A stretch of 36,898 nt of DNA from Pseudanabaena biceps (GTDB taxonomy: Bacteria; Cyanobacteriota; Cyanobacteriia; Pseudanabaenales; Pseudanabaenaceae). Shown piece after piece: positions 1-6,852 of this stretch (position 1 is its first letter; each line of letters begins with the position of its first letter). The position numbers and the translations under genes were made by a program. Under the pieces are notes generated by a model. The model had not been told where the DNA came from and did no database searches. It saw only the letters and a program-made list of their open reading frames with translations. Location of the stretch: positions 34,935 to 71,832 of the forward strand of contig JAATWA010000008.1 in the NCBI GenBank assembly GCA_013361095.1. Reading direction: 5' to 3'.

Positions 1-463
1 GCCGGATGGTCTCGGCGGCCGAGGCGGCGTCGAGGTGGCGCAGGGCGAACACCTCGGTGGCGAAGCGCTCGGCGCCGACCGTGGCCGGCCCCTGCGCCGC
101 CCCGGCGGCCGGGCTGATGCGATAGGCGCCCGAGGCGGTCGGCGTCACCACCAGCCCGTTGGCCCGGAGGGTCGACAGGAACACCTCGAACAGCTGGGCC
201 CGGCTCAGCGGCCGGTCGCTGGACACGGTCACCGTACCCGACACGGCCGGGTCGACGATGAAGGTCCGCCCGGTCGAGCGGGCGATGTCCTGGATGAAGG
301 CGCGGATGTCGGCGCCCTGGACGTTCAGGGTCTGGCCGGCCTGCGGCGCGGCGATCGCGCCGGCCGGCCCGGCGACCGGCGGGACCCCGGTCAGGGTCAG
401 GGCCGCCAGCGCCGTTACGGCGACGGCGAGCGGGCGGCGGGCGGCGGACGGAAACTGGATCAA
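1..463 (-). CDS. gspD: Type II secretion secretin GspD, N-terminal fragment (cut by window edge)
   Basis: GspD forms the outer-membrane secretin channel of the type II secretion system. Only the first ~154 codons are present and the gene continues past base 1. The start is TTG at 463, chosen because AGAAGGA lies 7 nt upstream and the next residues form a signal peptide (hydrophobic stretch at about residues 12-25). The mature part reads as the secretin N0 domain (GADIRAFIQDIARSTGRTF, then IVDPAVSGTVTV and LFEVFLSTLRANGL), and the beginning of an N1 repeat follows (VFALRHLDAASAAETI). This order is the GspD signature rather than that of a pilus or type III secretin. A TadD-like TPR gene lies 184 bp upstream on the same strand. 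The minor pseudopilins gspI, gspJ and gspK are about 8 kb away. Confidence 0.88.
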   Translation of the reverse strand, partial: MIQFPSAARRPLAVAVTALAALTLTGVPPVAGPAGAIAAPQAGQTLNVQGADIRAFIQDIARSTGRTFIVDPAVSGTVTVSSDRPLSRAQLFEVFLSTLRANGLVVTPTASGAYRISPAAGAAQGPATVGAERFATEVFALRHLDAASAAETIR

Positions 464-499
464 GGGCCGGTCCTTCTGCCGGCGGAGGGCGCCGCGCCG

Positions 500-520
500 G
501 GGGCCGGTCGCTCCGGCCCC
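500..520 (-). other. Strong GC hairpin in the leader upstream of gspD
   Basis: GGGGCCGG and CCGGCCCC form a perfect 8-bp stem with a 5-nt loop (TCGCT), 37 nt upstream of the gspD TTG start. There is no T-run, so it is not an obvious intrinsic terminator. It may be an mRNA structure that sets gspD expression relative to the TPR gene, or it may be chance in GC-rich DNA. Confidence 0.25.
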
Positions 521-647
521 GGACGGACTTCCGCCGTCGACGCCCCCCTCGGGCGCGCGGACTCCTTAGCCCGGAAGCCCGCGGCAGGGCCTCACGGCCC
601 GGTGACGGAACGACGACAGACGGATGACGGCGCCCGAAGCGCCCCGA

Positions 648-1433
648 TCAGTTGCGCAGCGAATCCCAGGTGCGGCCGCCCGCGGGAGCCGGCGCCGCCG
701 CCCGCGCCTGCAGCCAGGCGAGGTTGGCGTCGGCCTGGTCCGGCGGCAGGTTGCGGCGCAGCAGCGCCTCGGCCTCGGCCGCCTTGCCCTGCAGCCCCAG
801 CACCAGGGCGAGGTTCTGATGCACCTTGAGACCGGCGCCCGGCTGGGCCGTCGCGCGGCGCAGCAGGGTCTCGGCCGCCGCCGCGTCGCCGGCGGTCAGG
901 CGGGCCATGGCGATGTTGGCCAGCAGCGCCGGCTGCTCCGGGGCCAGCCTGAGCCCCTCGGCCCAGGCCGCCTCCGCGTCGGCGGGACGCCGCACCTGCT
1001 GATAGGCCACGCCCAGCAGCGACCAGACGCGCCAGTCGCCCGGCTGCAGGTCGCGCGCCTGCTCCAGCGCGGCGATGCCGAAGAAGGCCTCGCCCCGCGC
1101 GATATGGGCCCGGCCCACGGTCATCAGCAGGTCCCGGTCCGTCGGGCGCGCCGCCAGCGCCGCCTGGGCGATGGTCGCCGCCTGCTCGCCCTGGCCAAGG
1201 TCGATCAGGGCGTTGGCCAGCCGCAGGGCCGCCTCGGCGTCGGAGGGATGGGCGGCCAGCTCGGCGCGCCAGAATACCGAGCGGGTCAGGGCGTCGGCGC
1301 GCTCGACCTCGGCCCGGCGCTCGGGCGAGGCCGGGGCGGGCGCCGCGGCCGCAGGGGCCGCCGGCGGGGTCTGCGCCGCCGCGGGCGCGGCGAGCGCCAG
1401 GACGGTTGCGAGAACGGCGAGGCTGCGCGACAT
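648..1433 (-). CDS. TadD-like tetratricopeptide repeat protein, exported
   Basis: 261 aa. The N-terminus is a cleavable signal peptide ending in APAAAQ at residue 21, followed by an Ala/Pro-rich linker and then tandem TPR helices from about residue 45 to 240. The C-terminal repeat (KVHQNLALVLGLQGKAAEAE, then LLRRNLPPDQADANLAWL) closely resembles the end of TadD proteins, TPR factors of tight-adherence pili that are thought to act as pilotins for the CpaC/RcpA secretin. Unlike typical TadD it has no lipobox Cys, so it should be periplasmic and soluble. It lies directly upstream of gspD on the same strand and no tad genes are in the window. A role as partner of GspD is an inference; a general TPR scaffold is the alternative. 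Start ATG at 1433. Confidence 0.72.
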   Translation of the reverse strand: MSRSLAVLATVLALAAPAAAQTPPAAPAAAAPAPASPERRAEVERADALTRSVFWRAELAAHPSDAEAALRLANALIDLGQGEQAATIAQAALAARPTDRDLLMTVGRAHIARGEAFFGIAALEQARDLQPGDWRVWSLLGVAYQQVRRPADAEAAWAEGLRLAPEQPALLANIAMARLTAGDAAAAETLLRRATAQPGAGLKVHQNLALVLGLQGKAAEAEALLRRNLPPDQADANLAWLQARAAAPAPAGGRTWDSLRN

Positions 1434-1526
1434 GGGTCGGGTCCGGGTGCGGATCGTGAGCCGGCAGGGTCGCGCGCCGCCGTCAACCGACGGTTAACGT
1501 CCGGCCCGCTTCACGAAAGGCTCCCC

Positions 1527-2906
1527 ATGCCCCGCGCCGACCTGTTCGCCCCCCATGACGCCCCCGCCCGGCCCATCCGTCTGATCGGTCCGGAGGCGAA
1601 GCTGGACGGCGCGGCGGCCGCCTGGGCCGAGGCGCAGGGATTCCGCGGCAAGCCCGGTCAGCTGCTGCTGGTCCCCGGGCCCGACGGCGCCCCGGCCGAG
1701 GCCCTGTTCGGAACCGGCGACCGGTTCGATCCGGCCCGCTGCCGCGCCCTCGGGGCCGGCCTGCCCACCGGCGTCTGGCGGCTTGAGGACGTCCCCGCTG
1801 ACCTCGCCGAGCGCGCCGCCGTGGCCTTCGGCCTCGGAACTTACCGCTTCGACCGCTACCGCGCCCGCCCCGACGCCCCGGCCCCGCAGCTGGCCCTCCC
1901 GGTCGGCGTGGACGGCGCGCGCGTCGGCCGCCTCGTCGCCGCCGCCGCCCTGGCCCGCGAGATGGTCGACACCCCGGCCGCCGACATGGGGCCGCTGCAG
2001 CTCGAGACCATCGCCCGCGAGATCGCCGAGGCCCACGGGGCCAACCTGACCGTCACCACCGGCGACGCCCTGCTGGAGGCCAACTATCCGTCGGTGCACG
2101 CCGTCGGCCGCGCCGCCGATCCGGCCCGCGCCCCGCGCCTGATCGAGCTGGGCTGGCAGCTGGACCAGACCGCCCTGCCGCTCGTCGCCCTCGTCGGCAA
2201 GGGCGTGGTGTTCGACACCGGCGGCCTCGACATCAAGCCCGCGGTCGGCATGCGCAACATGAAGAAGGACATGGGCGGCGCCGCCCACGTCCTCGCCCTT
2301 GGCCGACTGGTGATGCAGGCCGACCTGCCGGTGCGGCTGGTGGTGATCGTCCCGGCGGTGGAGAACGCCATCTCCGGCGACGCCTTCCGCCCCGGCGACA
2401 TCCTCGCCACCCGGCAGGGCCTGACCATCGAGGTCGGCAACACCGACGCCGAGGGGCGGCTGATCCTCGCCGACGCCCTGACCCGGGCCGGGGAGCACAG
2501 CCCCGACCTGACGCTGGACTTCGCCACCCTGACCGGGGCCGCGCGCATCGCCCTCGGCCCCGAGCTGCCGCCGCTCTACACCGATGACGAGGCCCTGGCC
2601 GCCGGCCTGCTGGCCGCCGCCGCCGAGGTCGACGACCCCCTGTGGCGCATGCCCCTGTGGCCCGGCTACCGCCCGGCGGTCGAGGCCGAGATCGCCGACC
2701 TGAGCAACGACCCGGCCGGCTGGGCCCAGGCCGGCTCGGTCACCGCCGCCCTGTTCCTGCAGAAGTTCGCCCCGAAGACCGGCGCCTGGGCGCATCTGGA
2801 CGTCTTCGCCTGGAACCCGCGCGGCCGCCCCGGCTGGCCCGAGGGCGGCGAGGCGCAAGGCCTGCGCGCCGCCTTCCGTCTGCTGGAGACGCGTTATCCC
2901 CGCTGA
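1527..2906 (+). CDS. Leucyl aminopeptidase family protein (peptidase M17)
   Basis: 459 aa cytosolic di-metal exopeptidase that removes N-terminal residues from peptides. The catalytic C-terminal domain keeps the full M17 set with the spacing of bovine lens aminopeptidase: K225, D230, K237, D248, then the NTDAEGR motif giving D307, E309 and R311. The N-terminal ~160 residues are the variable M17 domain, shorter than in E. coli PepA. ATG at 1527 is preferred over in-frame upstream starts because GAAAGG sits 6 nt upstream and the upstream frame overlaps the divergent TPR gene. It is followed 70 bp later by an NlpC/P60-fold protein, a pairing I recall from other alphaproteobacteria. Physiological substrate unknown. 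Confidence 0.93.
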   Translation: MPRADLFAPHDAPARPIRLIGPEAKLDGAAAAWAEAQGFRGKPGQLLLVPGPDGAPAEALFGTGDRFDPARCRALGAGLPTGVWRLEDVPADLAERAAVAFGLGTYRFDRYRARPDAPAPQLALPVGVDGARVGRLVAAAALAREMVDTPAADMGPLQLETIAREIAEAHGANLTVTTGDALLEANYPSVHAVGRAADPARAPRLIELGWQLDQTALPLVALVGKGVVFDTGGLDIKPAVGMRNMKKDMGGAAHVLALGRLVMQADLPVRLVVIVPAVENAISGDAFRPGDILATRQGLTIEVGNTDAEGRLILADALTRAGEHSPDLTLDFATLTGAARIALGPELPPLYTDDEALAAGLLAAAAEVDDPLWRMPLWPGYRPAVEAEIADLSNDPAGWAQAGSVTAALFLQKFAPKTGAWAHLDVFAWNPRGRPGWPEGGEAQGLRAAFRLLETRYPR

Positions 2907-2976
2907 GCGCCCCGCCGTTAACGCGACCTTCGCTCTCCCGCGCTAGTCAGGACGCTCAAGGACGCGAGCCCGGCTG

Positions 2977-3804
2977 TTGACTTCACTTCCCGCCCTCGAC
3001 CCGGAGACTACCCTCGTTCTGGACGGCGTCGCCGCCCTGGAACTGGAGGGGATTCTGCCGGCGCGGGCCTATCAGCCGGTCGTGCCGATGCAGGGCTGCG
3101 TCGCCGTCGCCGCCGTGCGCGAGCGCCCCGAGGACGACGGGCCCCAGCGCGACCAGCTGATCTTCGGCGAGATCTTCGACGTCCTGCACGAGGCCGACGG
3201 CTGGTGCTTCGGCCGTGGTCGCCGCGACGGGGTGATCGGCTGGGTCGAGGCTCCCGCCCTCTCCGCGCCGGTGCTGCTGGCCACCCACCGGGTCTCGGCC
3301 CTGCGCACCTATGTCTATGCCGAGGCCGATCAGCACAGCCAGCCGGTCATGCTGCTCAGCCTGAACGCCCTCGTCACCGTGCGCGGCGAGACGGGCGACT
3401 TCCTCGAGGTCGAGCGCGCCGGCTTCATCGCCCGCGGCCATCTCGCCGACCTGCACGCCTTCGAGCACGACCCGGCCGACGTCGCCGAACGCTTCGTCGG
3501 GGCGCCCTGGCAGGCCGGCGGCCGGGAGAGCCTCGGCCTCGACGACGCCGGCCTCGTGCAGCAGGCCCTCTACGCCTGCGGCCTGGCCTGCCCGCGCCGG
3601 GCGGCGCAGCAGGCCAGCACCCTCGGCGTCGCCATACCGGCCGCCGAGGCGCGCCGCGGCGATCTGGTGTTCTGGAACGGCCGCGCCGGAGTGCTGGTCG
3701 CCCCGGACCATGTGGCCCACGCCAGCCTCGAGGCCCTCGCCGTGCAGGTCGAGCCGCTCGCCCGCGCCACCGGCGGGGCCGAGGCCCTGATCCGCCGCCT
3801 CTGA
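2977..3804 (+). CDS. NlpC/P60-fold protein with SH3 region, apparently catalytically dead
   Basis: 275 aa starting with TTG at 2977. AAGGA lies 14 nt upstream, a long spacing, so the exact start is uncertain. Residues ~30-150 look like bacterial SH3 segments (GDFLEVERAGFIARGHL), followed by an NlpC/P60 domain from about residue 165. Active family members have LDCSGLVQ carrying the nucleophile Cys and a later GHVGI carrying the catalytic His. Here the corresponding segments read LDDAGLVQ and GRAGVL, so Cys is replaced by Asp and His by Arg; only the third polar position (AHASL) keeps its His. The fold and the GDLVFW motif are intact and there is no frameshift. It may bind peptidoglycan or peptides without cleaving them. 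It lies downstream of the M17 peptidase in the same orientation. No signal peptide is visible. Confidence 0.82.
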   Translation: MTSLPALDPETTLVLDGVAALELEGILPARAYQPVVPMQGCVAVAAVRERPEDDGPQRDQLIFGEIFDVLHEADGWCFGRGRRDGVIGWVEAPALSAPVLLATHRVSALRTYVYAEADQHSQPVMLLSLNALVTVRGETGDFLEVERAGFIARGHLADLHAFEHDPADVAERFVGAPWQAGGRESLGLDDAGLVQQALYACGLACPRRAAQQASTLGVAIPAAEARRGDLVFWNGRAGVLVAPDHVAHASLEALAVQVEPLARATGGAEALIRRL

Positions 3805-3834
3805 GCGCCTGAATCCCCTGGATACAAACAGAAA

Positions 3835-3858
3835 GGGCGGCCTCCGCAGAGACCGCCC
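3835..3858 (-). terminator. Intrinsic terminator of the cytochrome c gene
   Basis: GGGCGG pairs with CCGCCC, then after one mismatch CTC pairs with GAG around a 4-nt loop. Read on the minus strand the hairpin is followed by TTTCTGTTTG, 28 bp past the stop of the cytochrome gene. The plus strand lacks a T-run, so it mainly serves the minus strand, though it also separates the convergent NlpC/P60-fold gene. Confidence 0.6.
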
Positions 3859-3885
3859 CCTCAAACCTTCAGATCAGACCCGGCG

Positions 3886-4590
3886 TCAGGCCGTCGGCTG
3901 GGCCGGGGTCGTCGCTTCCGCGGTCGGGGCCGCCGCCGCGCCCTCGACCGGCGCCTGGCCAGCGGCCGCCGCCTCGCCGCCCTCGACCGGAGCCGCGCCT
4001 TCGGCCGGAGCCGCCGCAGCCGCCGCGCCCGGCTGGCGCGCCGGATCCGGCGCCGGGATGGCGTAGCCGCCCGAGCCCTGCGACCGGAGGTAGGCGATCA
4101 GGTTGATGCGGGTCTCGGTGTCGCGAATGCCGGCGAACGACATCTTGGTGCCGGCGATGTGCCGCTGCGGCGCCTTGATGAACTGGTCCATCTCATCATA
4201 GGTCCAGACCGGCGCGATCGCCTTGTGGGCGTTGAAGGCGTCCGAATAGGCGAAGCCCGGCATATGCATGACCGGACCGCCGATCACGGCCCACAGGTTC
4301 GGGCCGATGCCGTTGGCGCCGCCCTGGTTGACCGTGTGGCAGGCCTGGCAGCGGGCGAAGGCCGCTTCACCGGCGGCCAGGTCGGCGACCGGCAGGACCG
4401 TGCCCCAGTCCGGCGGCAGCTCGACTTCCGCGGCGCCCGACGGCTCCTCCGGGGCGTCGATGAAATAGCCCATCTTTTCCGGCGGCTTGGTCTTGTAGAT
4501 GTAGCCGATCGCGTAGGGCATGCCGACGATGACCATGGCCGTCGCCAGACCCGCGCCGAAAATCTTGTTCCACTTCAGATCGCCGCTCAT
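3886..4590 (-). CDS. Membrane-anchored class I cytochrome c (CycM-like)
   Basis: 234 aa. A single N-terminal membrane segment (about residues 11-31, not cleaved) anchors a periplasmic cytochrome domain. The haem c site is CQACH at 81-85 and the likely axial Met is M150 in GTKMSFAGI. The order and the GIGPNLW motif fit the mitochondrial-type cytochrome c family, and the membrane anchor matches CycM/c552, which carries electrons from the bc1 complex to the aa3 oxidase. The last ~55 residues are an Ala/Pro/Glu-rich low-complexity tail of unknown role. ATG at 4590 immediately precedes the anchor; a longer upstream frame runs into the divergent promoter region and is rejected. kdsB is divergent, 152 bp away, an arrangement I recall from other alphaproteobacteria. 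Confidence 0.88.
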   Translation of the reverse strand: MSGDLKWNKIFGAGLATAMVIVGMPYAIGYIYKTKPPEKMGYFIDAPEEPSGAAEVELPPDWGTVLPVADLAAGEAAFARCQACHTVNQGGANGIGPNLWAVIGGPVMHMPGFAYSDAFNAHKAIAPVWTYDEMDQFIKAPQRHIAGTKMSFAGIRDTETRINLIAYLRSQGSGGYAIPAPDPARQPGAAAAAAPAEGAAPVEGGEAAAAGQAPVEGAAAAPTAEATTPAQPTA

Positions 4591-4742
4591 GCGCGTCGTC
4601 GCTTCCCGTCCAGTCTGAGTCGGGCCGGCGCAGGGCGCAGGCCTGTTGCGTGGGCGTCTGTTGCACGCTAGCGCGACCTTCGCAACCGGTCCGGAGGCGC
4701 CCCGGCGCCGCACGCCGCCCCCGGTCGACCCAGGAGCCCCGG

Positions 4743-5462
4743 ATGAACCCCATCGTCGTCATCCCCGCGCGCATGGCCGCGACCCGCCTGCCGGGCAAGC
4801 CGCTGGCCGACATCGGCGGCCGGGCCATGATCCTGCGCGCCTGGGACCAGGCCTGCGCCTCGGGCCTGCGCGTGGCCGTGGCGGCAGGCGACGCCGAGAT
4901 CGTCGACCTCGTGCGCGCCGCCGGCGGCGAGGCGGTCTGGACCGATCCGGCCCTGCCCTCCGGCTCGGACCGGGTGCGCGCGGCGCTGGAAACCCTGGAC
5001 CCCGACCGCCGTCACGACGCCGTGGTCAATCTGCAGGGCGACATGCCCTTCGCCGATCCGGCCACCTCCACCCTGTGTGTCGAGCTGCTGGCCGAGGGCG
5101 GCGACATCGCCACCCTGGTGGCCGCCGAGGCCGATCCCTCGGACCGGACCAATCCCGATGTAGTCAAGGCGGTCCTCGCCCTGCCCGACGGGGCCGACCG
5201 CGGCCGCGCCCTCTACTTCACCCGCTCGACCCTCTATGGCGAGGGCCCGGTGTGGCGGCACATCGGCGTCTATGGCTATCGCCGTGACGCGCTCGACCGC
5301 TTCTGCGCCGCCCCGCCCTCGCCGCTGGAACGCCGCGAGAAGCTGGAACAGCTGCGCGCCCTCGAACTGGGCCTGACGATCCGCGCCGCCGTGGTCGCCG
5401 AGGCGCCGCTGTCCGTCGACAATCCCGCCGATCTGGAAGCGGCGCGAGCATTCATTGTTTAG
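4743..5462 (+). CDS. kdsB: 3-deoxy-manno-octulosonate cytidylyltransferase (CMP-Kdo synthetase)
   Basis: 239 aa cytosolic enzyme that joins CTP and Kdo to give CMP-Kdo and pyrophosphate, the donor for lipid A core and for Kdo-containing capsule linkers. The nucleotide-binding start IPARMAATRLPGKPL is diagnostic, followed by VNLQGDMPF, NPDVVKAV, YFTRSTL, HIGVYGYRRDAL and the closing EKLEQLRALE and VDNPADLE. The length is near the usual ~245 aa. ATG at 4743 has AGGAG 6 nt upstream. The CMP-Kdo product would feed the KpsC-type transferase encoded at 15345-17405, but the genes are far apart and not co-transcribed. No gene follows in the same orientation. Confidence 0.95.
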   Translation: MNPIVVIPARMAATRLPGKPLADIGGRAMILRAWDQACASGLRVAVAAGDAEIVDLVRAAGGEAVWTDPALPSGSDRVRAALETLDPDRRHDAVVNLQGDMPFADPATSTLCVELLAEGGDIATLVAAEADPSDRTNPDVVKAVLALPDGADRGRALYFTRSTLYGEGPVWRHIGVYGYRRDALDRFCAAPPSPLERREKLEQLRALELGLTIRAAVVAEAPLSVDNPADLEAARAFIV

Positions 5463-5523
5463 GGCGCTACCGCTCGCGACGCGGTCGCTCGCTGCTTGAG
5501 CGCAAGCCGCGCCACGCCCCCCA

Positions 5524-5600
5524 TCGTCATGGCCAGGCTTGAGACTCCACCCCCGAAGGATCGCGCCTGGGGGCCGCCGGGACGAGCCCGGCGGTGACGA
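5524..5600. repeat. Degenerate REP-like palindromic intergenic element
   Basis: The kdsB-nrdB gap holds TCGTCA (5524-5529) inverted against TGACGA (5595-5600), enclosing a perfect inner hairpin CCGCCGGG / CCCGGCGG (5574-5581 and 5587-5594, loop ACGAG). The left half contains GTCATGGCCAGGCTTGA, which resembles the GTCATGGCCGGGCTTG-type intergenic repeats of alphaproteobacteria. It lies between convergent genes and could also end transcripts, but it has no T-run. Confidence 0.45.
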
Positions 5601-5605
5601 AAGGA

Positions 5606-6649
5606 TCAGGCCTCCGCCGTCTCCGTGCGCTTCTTCATCAGGGCGTCGAAGCTGTCCCACACGCCCTCGGCGCCGTGCCAGGCCCCCTTGGTCGCGGCCT
5701 TGGAGTATTCGGTGGCCCGGGCCTCGAAGAAGTTGGCGTGCTCCACGCCCGACAGCAGGGCCTGCAGCCACGGGAGCGGGTTCTCGGTCACGCCATAGAC
5801 TTCCGGCAGCTTCAGCTGGCGCAGGCGCCAGTCGGCGATGAAGCGGATGTAGGCCTTGATGTCATCGGGAGTCATGCCCTGCACCGGGCCCTGCTCGAAG
5901 GCCAGGTCGATGAACTTGTCCTCCATGGTGATGACGTGCTTGCAGCAGTCGACGATGTCGTCCGCCACGGCCTTCGTCACCGCCCCCGTCTCCTTGTTGA
6001 AGGCGTGGTACAGCTTGATGATGCCTTCGCAGTGCAGGCTCTCGTCGCGCACCGACCAGCTGACGATCTGGCCCATGCCCTTCATCTTGTTGAAGCGCGG
6101 GAAGTTCATCAGCATGGCGAAGCTGGCGAACAGCTGCAGCCCTTCGGAGAAGCCGCCGAACATCGCCAGGGTGCGGCAGATGTCGGCCTCGGTCTCGACC
6201 CCGAACTGGGCCATGTAGTCGTGCTTGTCCTTCATGGCCTCGTATTCCATGAAGGCGCCGAACTCCGCCTCGGGCATGCCGATGGTCTCGAGCAGCAGGG
6301 CGTAGGCGGCGATGTGGATGGTCTCCATGTTGGCGAAGGCCGCCAGCATCATCTTGACCTCGGTCGGCTTGAACACCCGACCGTAGCGCTCCATGTAGTT
6401 GTCCTGGACCTCGATGTCCGCCTGGGTGAAGAAGCGGAAGATCTGGGTCAGCAGGTTGCGCTCGCCGTCATCCAGCTTGGCCGCCCAGTCCTTGCAGTCC
6501 TCGCCCAGCGGCACCTCTTCCGGCATCCAGTGGACCTGCTGCTGCTTCTTCCACATGTCGAAGGCCCAGGGGTACCGGAACGGCTTGTAGGCGGCCGAAG
6601 CGGTCAGCAGGCCGGGCAGGGCGGGCGTGATCGGCGTGATGGCGTTCAT
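5606..6649 (-). CDS. nrdB: Ribonucleoside-diphosphate reductase, class I beta subunit
   Basis: 347 aa. It carries the diiron-tyrosyl radical cofactor that the alpha subunit uses to reduce ribonucleotides to deoxyribonucleotides. Iron ligands align with E. coli NrdB at identical spacing: D78, E109, H112, E169, E203 and H206, with radical Tyr116 in ETIHIAAY. The protein is therefore an ordinary tyrosyl-radical R2, not the Phe-substituted Mn/Fe form. ATG at 6649 gives the N-terminus expected for alphaproteobacterial NrdB; only a weak GGAA lies upstream. The alpha subunit gene is not in the window, so nrdA must be elsewhere. A tandem NrdR-box-like pair lies 72-118 bp upstream, predicting repression when dATP is plentiful. 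Confidence 0.95.
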   Translation of the reverse strand: MNAITPITPALPGLLTASAAYKPFRYPWAFDMWKKQQQVHWMPEEVPLGEDCKDWAAKLDDGERNLLTQIFRFFTQADIEVQDNYMERYGRVFKPTEVKMMLAAFANMETIHIAAYALLLETIGMPEAEFGAFMEYEAMKDKHDYMAQFGVETEADICRTLAMFGGFSEGLQLFASFAMLMNFPRFNKMKGMGQIVSWSVRDESLHCEGIIKLYHAFNKETGAVTKAVADDIVDCCKHVITMEDKFIDLAFEQGPVQGMTPDDIKAYIRFIADWRLRQLKLPEVYGVTENPLPWLQALLSGVEHANFFEARATEYSKAATKGAWHGAEGVWDSFDALMKKRTETAEA

Positions 6650-6720
6650 GGCGAGCGATTCCAGCGAAGCAGACAGGCCTCGCACCATGCGGCGCCCGGC
6701 CCCCCAGGCCAAGCCCCAAA

Positions 6721-6767
6721 TCGCGCATCTAGTGATCACATTTGGCCGCAGCCCCACATGTAGTAGG
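6721..6767 (-). promoter_or_regulatory. Tandem NrdR-box-like operator of nrdB
   Basis: Two 16-nt elements, 6752-6767 (minus strand CCTACTACATGTGGGG) and 6721-6736 (minus strand ATCACTAGATGCGCGA), each contain CTAxATG and resemble the NrdR consensus acaCwAtATaTwGtgt. Their offset is exactly 31 bp, the three-turn spacing known for cooperative NrdR binding. The first box is the better match; the right half of the second is poor. The position just upstream of nrdB supports the call. Confidence 0.62.
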
Positions 6768-6805
6768 TCGGCGGCCATTTCCTGGGGATGATCCCTCTCC
6801 TCCCC

Positions 6806-6832
6806 CTCCCCCATACGCTCGCTATGGGGGAG
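6806..6832 (-). repeat. Palindromic hairpin downstream of the serine hydrolase gene
   Basis: CTCCCCCATA (6806-6815) and TATGGGGGAG (6823-6832) form a perfect 10-bp stem with a 7-nt loop CGCTCGC. A further CTCTCC/GGAGAG pairing can extend it across a bulge. It lies 20 bp beyond the hydrolase stop codon and upstream of the nrdB operator, so it may end the long minus-strand transcript. It lacks a clear T-run and looks like a dispersed intergenic element. Confidence 0.4.
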
Positions 6833-6852
6833 GAGAGCGACTTCAGCCCCCC

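Noticed and set aside
1494..2858. A 454-codon open frame on the minus strand
   Set aside because: It is antisense to the M17 aminopeptidase, which has all metal ligands; the frame encodes low-complexity Gly/Ala/Gln/Arg sequence without domains.
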